From: Saussurea involucrata
Lineage: Eukaryota; Streptophyta; Magnoliopsida; Asterales; Asteraceae
Assembly: GCA_033807775.1 (NCBI GenBank)
Contig: CM066313.1
Coordinates: 64,030,484 to 64,094,483 of the forward strand
Length of the DNA: 64,000 nucleotides
Reading direction: 5' to 3'
Part shown: in pieces, positions 59,292-64,000 of the stretch
How positions within the stretch are numbered: position 1 is the stretch's first letter
Layout: every line of letters starts with the position of its first letter
The notes under the pieces: generated by a model
Databases searched by the model: none
What the model saw: only the letters and a program-made list of their open reading frames with translations
What the model was told of the DNA's origin: nothing
Translations under genes and position numbers: made by a program

Positions 59292-62179
59292 CGGAACAAG
59301 CTCCCAAGTCGTGTTTCTAATAAGTGCCTCATATTCGTCAAGCATGGCCGCTTTCCAGTTAGGATCAGTAAGAGTGGCCATATGAGAGGTAGGAATGGGA
59401 GAGATGCGATCGGTAGAAGTGTGAAGAGCATACCGTGGGTTTGGTTTTGTGACACCCACTTTACTACGGGTGACCATAGGGTGAGGGACGGAGTGTTGTG
59501 GTAGTGATGTGGGCTGTGGAACCGGAGGTATGTGGGAGAGTGGGGGGGGGGGGGGGGGGCTGAATAGGAGAGGCGGTGTTAGGCTGAATGGGGGAAGCTG
59601 TGTTGGGCGATGAGGAGAGGGGCGTGGGAAAGGACGATGCATGCATAGGAGATGAAATAGGAGACGATGCATGCATGGGAGATGAAATAGACGTAGAGGG
59701 AGGAAAAGAAATAGGATTTGGGAGCATGGAGGGGGATGGATCGAGAAAATAATAAGTGGGAGATGTGGGTTGTGCGTTAGCGGTGGCGAAGGGAAACTTG
59801 GATTCGTCAAATGTGACATGGCGCGAGAAGATTATTTTGTTGTGAACGGTGTCAAAGCACGTATAACCACGGTGGTGTGTCGGGTAGCCAAGGAACACGC
59901 AGGGGGTAGATCGTGGTTGGAGTTTGTGGATGAGAGATGGAGGGTTGTGAGGAAAACAAAGGCACCTAAAAGTACGAAGGTGGTTGTATGAAGGTTGTTT
60001 TTGGTAAAGGATATGGGTGGGCGTGACGTAGGATAATGTTTGGTTAGGGAGAATGTTGTGGAGGTACGTGGCGGTTTGGAGCGCGTGAGGCCAAAAGGTA
60101 GCGGGGATGGAAGCGTGAAGGAGGAGCGTGCGGGTTATTTTTTTGATTGTTTGAATTTTACGCTCGACTTTACCATTTTGGGAGGATGTGTATGGGCATG
60201 AAAAACGAAAATGGATGCCTTGTTGTTGACAAAAAGTATGGAATGCACCGTTATTAAATTCTCGGCCATTATCACATTGAAACGTTTTTATTTTCCTTTC
60301 AAATTGAGTAAGGACGTATTTATGGAACGATTGAAAAAGTAATAATGTTTGTGATTTGGTTGCCATTGGAAACGTTCAAACAAAGTTCGTGTAATCGTCA
60401 AGAAAAATAAGATAATACCGTGAACCACTCGTACTAACAACCGAAGAGGTCCAAATATCGCTATGAATAATATCAAAAGGAGCACACAACAACGTAGTTG
60501 AATTATGAAATGGTAATTTATTTTGTTTGCCAAGTTGACAAGATGCACATAAACAAGAAGAAAAACGTTTAATATCTAAAGAAGAAAGCATATGACTAAG
60601 TTTATTAAGAATGGGAAAAGCCGGATGACCGAGTCTATCGTGCCAAATATTAGAGGAGACAGCGGTGAGCGCGGAAGGTGGATGGAAGCTTTGACTCGGA
60701 AGAACATGATATAGGTCCCCTTGACTATCACACCGCATGAGGGGCTTGCCCGTCCGAAGATCCTTCACACAAAAACCAGTAAGATCAAATTCTATAGAAG
60801 CTGAATTATCCCGGGTAAATTTACGGACAGATATGAGGTTTTTAACGATATGCGGAACAATTAGAACTTGAGATAAAGATAAAGGACGTGAAGAGGGAAA
60901 GATAGTCGAACCTGATCCGGTAACTGGAATAGTCGTGCCATTACCAACACGAACATGATTAAATAAACAATTATTAGAAAACGAAGAGAGCTTACCCGGA
61001 GTTGAGGCCATGTGACTTGTCGCCCCCGTATCCATGTACCAACTGTCGTCCGGTGGGGTTACGGTAAGAGTATGGAATGCCGACTCGATATCGGTAGGAG
61101 CATATTGTGAGGGAGCAGTCGCGTAATGCGCTTGTGGAGGTCGAGGACCAAGTAGACCGGGGCCTTGAGACGGGCCGTGAGGTTGCAGTTGTTGCTGTTG
61201 AGGAGCCGGGTACGGTGGAGCCGAAGTGGGATACGGATACGGTGGTGTGACCCAAGGTGGGTGCGACCATCAATTCCAACCCGTGCCATACGATGCCCAC
61301 GGAGGGCAGTACCATGCGTCGCGTCCCCGGCCAGAATTACGGCCCCCACGACCGCCACGATATGAGCGTCCTCTTCCGCCCCGACCCCGTCCCGGACGGT
61401 GATTGTATTGGCCCTCATATTGTTGGTGATCCGGGCGGGTGGAGTCGAAGTTGCTAGTGGATGAACGTGGATGAGAACTTGGTTGGACGACCAAGGCGGA
61501 TGGAGACGAGAGAGAAGCCTGCTTACTTTTACGTGATTCTTCGAGCATGAGCATACTCCGGGCCTGATAAAACATCGGTAAAGGGTCCGATTGCTGAATG
61601 AGAGTCGCAATGCCATCGTAATTTTCTGACAGGCCGGCCACGAGTTGGAGAACCAGACGCTGATTCGAGACCGGAGAACCTACGTTTGCCAACTGATCAG
61701 CAATCATCTTTAGGTTTTGGCAGTAAGCGGAGATGCTCGGGAAATCAGACTGATGTAGGTTGGAAAATTGATGCTTAAGATGTAGTGCCCGACAATTTTT
61801 ATTGTCTTGAAAAATGGCCTTCAAGTGATTCCATGCAGATTGAGCATCGGAATCGGGTTCGAGTATCGTGTGAAGAAGATCACTCGAGATTGTACCGTAA
61901 ATCCATTGGAGTACGATGGCATCCAATCGTGTCCATAAGCCGCGATCGACAGAATCGTCTCGGGGGGAGGGGGGGCTGAATATGATCGAGAACCTGGAAG
62001 GCTTTGGCGTGAATTTTGAATAATTCAGCCCATGACGCGTACTGTCCTTTTTCGATTTCGAGAGTGATGGGGATGAAGATACGTATATTAGAAACAGTGA
62101 GAGCCGGATGATACGAAGAGCGTGTGGTTTCACGATTGGTATCATCGTTTTTGGGAGAGGAAGGTTCGGTGATTGCCAT
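59292..62179 (-). pseudogene. Copia-3 gag-protease-integrase, near-intact but interrupted
   Basis: Gag starts at ATG 62179 (TEPSSPKNDDTNRE) and runs to a frame change in a G6AG7 run at about 61963-61976. It then continues (RLDAIVLQWIYGTISSDLL, LVAGLSENYDGIATLI) to TGA 61270-61272 after GTGWN. Instead of a CCHC knuckle there is a GRGRGGRGRSYRGGRGG basic stretch. The same frame goes on through protease (MDTGATSHMAS, 61035), pre-integrase (WHDRLGHPAFPIL) and integrase first Asp (HSDIW). A second TGA follows at 60376-60378 (NFV before it; Trp expected), then QCDNGREFNN and SSQNGKVERKIQTI with catalytic Asp and Glu intact. The Pro-rich linker contains an 18-base G run (59542-59559) where the frame changes again. 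Confidence 0.92.
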
Positions 62180-62241
62180 GGATGGCTTTCGACAGCAAGG
62201 TAGAGAAAGATGAAAGAACAGTTAGAAGAGAAATCTGTATG

Positions 62242-62253
62242 GATCTGATACCA
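62242..62253 (-). promoter_or_regulatory. Copia-3 primer-binding site
   Basis: TGGTATCAGATC on the minus strand, directly adjoining the 5' LTR. It matches initiator methionine tRNA except near its end. Confidence 0.8.
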
Positions 62254-62441
62254 TGACAGATTGTGAAATCCTTGATACTTCCATTGATCATCACACCACA
62301 ATATATAGTACAACAGATTACAATCAATTAAGGATAATTACAAGCTAATCATGCCTATCTATTAGGAAGGGATTTCTATTGATTTCGTTCTATCCAAGGT
62401 AGTTGCATAATTATAGGGATGTGATTTGGTTTCCGATAATA
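62254..62441 (-). repeat. Copia-3 5' LTR
   Basis: 188-bp partner of 57664-57850, followed by the GAACT duplication. Confidence 0.93.
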
Positions 62442-62867
62442 GAACTGATTTCAACCCTATGCTGCAATTGAGCAGGGAGAAGAAAACTGATTTCAACCCT
62501 ACGTCGTGGATTGAAGATAATCGGGAAGAAGAACTTGGTGTTGAAAAAAACTGAATCTTAAAAAACTGATTCTTGAAAATAACCGTTTTACAATTTTTAT
62601 AAAGTAGTATAGATATATTTGTTGACTTACACAATTTTGTGATTATAAATCGTAAAACATCAAATTTTATATAATTACGCTCATTTACACAGTTTTTTTT
62701 ATTACTAATTTTGTCTAAGAAAATGGTATTGATTGCATTTGCACAAATTCATTGTTATGAATAGTAAAAATTAAACTTGATTTAATAGTCTTCATTTACA
62801 CGATTTTTGTGTTATCACATTTGGTGTAAAAATACCTTAAAAGGTAACTCATATGTAGGATTTGGTG

Positions 62868-63905
62868 TTTGTTTTTTTTGAAAAACAAAGGCAAACTTTT
62901 ATTACCACACCGAAATGAAGCATTACAACAATCACAAAAAAGAAAATATAAACCACAACCATAACATCAAACCACTAAACCAACCAAACACGAAGCTGCA
63001 ACCCCACCTACAGCCCCGACGTCAGTTCACCAAGAGTGTCCCAAGCGCCTAGCCGCGACGGACTACAGAATCCACACGACTCGATCACTCTAAGGGAGAC
63101 ATCAAGAAGTCCACCGAGAAACAGCCGCAGCAGCCGAACAACATCAGCTGTATTTGGACAACTGCACCCATAAGCCGCAACAGCATCCAAAACAACACAG
63201 CTGAACGCAGGCAGTTGTTTCATCCAAAATTTTTGTAATCGATCACCAAAACAAAATGCATACCTCACGAGCCTCTTGACAGTTCTGCTGGATTTTGAAG
63301 CCACATAACCCAGCTCATTTTCGGTCCTCGAATCCTGTTTGAAATCCAATCGAAGCATCGGTGTTGTATCTCCAATATCATCTCTGCCATTTTGCGTTTG
63401 TCTTCTTTGAATACTATTTGGTATGAGACCAAATTGTATATAAAAATGACCAAATCACAGTCGTCCATATTTCCGTAAGTCTAGCTTTTCCCTCAAAATA
63501 TCCCTCTAGCGAATTAATCTCGATCATCGAATTAACCTCATCTCTCCTAATATTCCACCACCGCAAGACTTCCTTCCATACCTTTTTTTATCTCTGAGCA
63601 TTTCACCAAGGCGTGGTCCACGATTCCACATCCGCTCCACACCTTGGACACAACGACGAATGAATGTCCATACCCATGTTAACTAAGACTTCCCGGCACG
63701 GATGCCTCCCTAATTTAGCTCTCCACACAAATATGTCAACCTTCTTCGGAACCAATTTTACCCACTTAGTTGCTTCTACACTTTCCCCTATTTCAACCGC
63801 CTTTTCTTCAACTTGGGATTTAAGTTCTTCAAACGAAAGGTCCCCATCCTTACTCAACCACTACTTCGATCTATCAACCCTCCCTCTAGTAGGATGTTTG
63901 TCACT
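62868..63905 (-). pseudogene. LINE (L1-type) 3' portion with zf-RVT domain
   Basis: On the minus strand, 63857-63603 reads WVKLVPKKVDIFVWRAKLGR and CPRCGADVES, the zinc-binding region (zf-RVT) that follows reverse transcriptase in plant L1-type LINEs. The second half of the zinc motif (VDHALVKC) is in the next frame, so a one-base shift splits it at about 63625. A further frame (63468-63265) gives FDWISNRIRGPKMSW-type text. The left limit is a T run (62870-62877) that would be the poly(A) end on the minus strand. RT and endonuclease are not in the window, so the copy is 5'-truncated. Confidence 0.7.
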
Positions 63906-64000
63906 CAAGACCCTTTGGAAGTCATCATGATCAAAGTGCAATGGAAACATCATAGAGGTGCCAATGTGACTTGGGAAGCAGAAGAAGACATGGAGAATAT
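63903..64000 (+). pseudogene. Ty3/Gypsy polyprotein C-terminal fragment, cut by window edge
   Basis: The plus-strand frame reads PLEVIMIKVQWKHHRGANVT and WEAEEDMEN to the last base. The IKVQWKHH...VTWE(A/P)E.DM pattern is the chromodomain-like end of Gypsy integrases. It begins abruptly where the LINE frame ends, so the junction is probably an insertion breakpoint. What follows lies outside the window. Confidence 0.7.

Larger units (their letters stand above)
57664..62441 (-). mobile_element. Copia-3, 4.8 kb Ale/Retrofit-like retrotransposon
   Basis: LTRs at 57664-57850 and 62254-62441 differ at only a handful of positions. The host duplication GAACT is at 57659-57663 and 62442-62446. The primer-binding site TGGTATCAGATC (reverse of 62242-62253) touches the 5' LTR directly, and the polypurine tract GCGGGGGAG (reverse of about 57851-57861) abuts the 3' LTR. 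It is inserted in the Helitron candidate. It is the youngest-looking retrotransposon in the window: gag-pol is interrupted only by three TGA codons and two homopolymer frameshifts. Confidence 0.95.
53841..62613 (-). mobile_element. Helitron candidate carrying eIF4A-III exons and a nested Copia
   Basis: Read on the minus strand, the 5' end is TCTATACTACTTTATAAAAA (from 62613), preceded by A. The 3' end is CCCGCCGGATCACACGGG (a short hairpin, 53853-53870 on plus) followed 9 bases later by CTAG at 53844-53841, then T. A 5' TC with that wording, a 3' hairpin plus CTAG, and insertion between A and T are the Helitron hallmarks. Without the nested Copia-3 and its duplication the length is about 4.0 kb. 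There is no Rep/helicase, so it is non-autonomous. Both ends were recognised by eye; a whole-genome comparison is needed to confirm them as partners. Confidence 0.65.

Overview
This window is repeat-rich nuclear DNA from a flowering plant. The gene models have plant-type introns, the elements are plant retrotransposon, Mutator, Harbinger and Helitron types, and the host gene fragments (OSCA/CSC1, eIF4A-III, NDR1/HIN1-like) are land-plant families. A eudicot, perhaps of the daisy family, is my guess from element style only. I see only one convincingly intact host gene, a single-exon NDR1/HIN1-like (LEA-2) membrane protein gene at 50159-50998 on the minus strand. Nearly everything else is transposable elements, often nested, and broken gene pieces.

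Layout. 1-2.7 kb: two diverged LTR-like sequences around a conserved retrotransposon ORF. 2.7-5.8 kb: a run of (TA)n tracts into which several terminal-inverted-repeat (TIR) elements have inserted, two of them packed with palindromic CATATATG-core motifs. 7.3-9.4 kb: seven exons of a decayed OSCA/CSC1 channel gene. 10.865-18.464 kb: a 7.6 kb LTR element with almost no coding sequence (LARD-like), target duplication AATAG. 21.580-41.112 kb: a minus-strand Copia element with target duplication ATTTA. Its 3' LTR is split by a 9.5 kb two-gene Mutator-like element (21879-31411) and by a 3.6 kb gene-fragment-bearing element (31626-35250). 41.5-46.3 kb: a second, plus-strand Copia. 46.3-51.7 kb: simple repeats, MITEs and the NHL gene. 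51.788-53.666 kb: a PIF/Harbinger-like element with only the Myb-like ORF1, target duplication TAA. 53.841-62.613 kb: a minus-strand Helitron candidate holding two exons of eIF4A-III, a MITE and a third Copia (57664-62441, target duplication GAACT). 62.9-64 kb: a LINE 3' end abutting the end of a Ty3/Gypsy polyprotein.

The most interesting unit is the 9.5 kb Mutator-like element. A mudrA/FAR1-type transposase gene enters from the right end on the minus strand. A nine-exon gene of the Ulp1/C48 (Kaonashi-like) type enters from the left on the plus strand, and the two converge. The Ulp1-like domain has apparently lost both its catalytic histidine and cysteine. The transposase keeps its D-D-E residues but carries nonsense codons. 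Introns and intergenic spacer are filled with variants of the palindrome GTGCATATATGCAC. The same palindrome fills a 1.3 kb deletion derivative (4271-5573) and makes up most of a 123-bp mini-element (40584-40706). These elements, and at least three of other families, sit precisely in (TA)n tracts.
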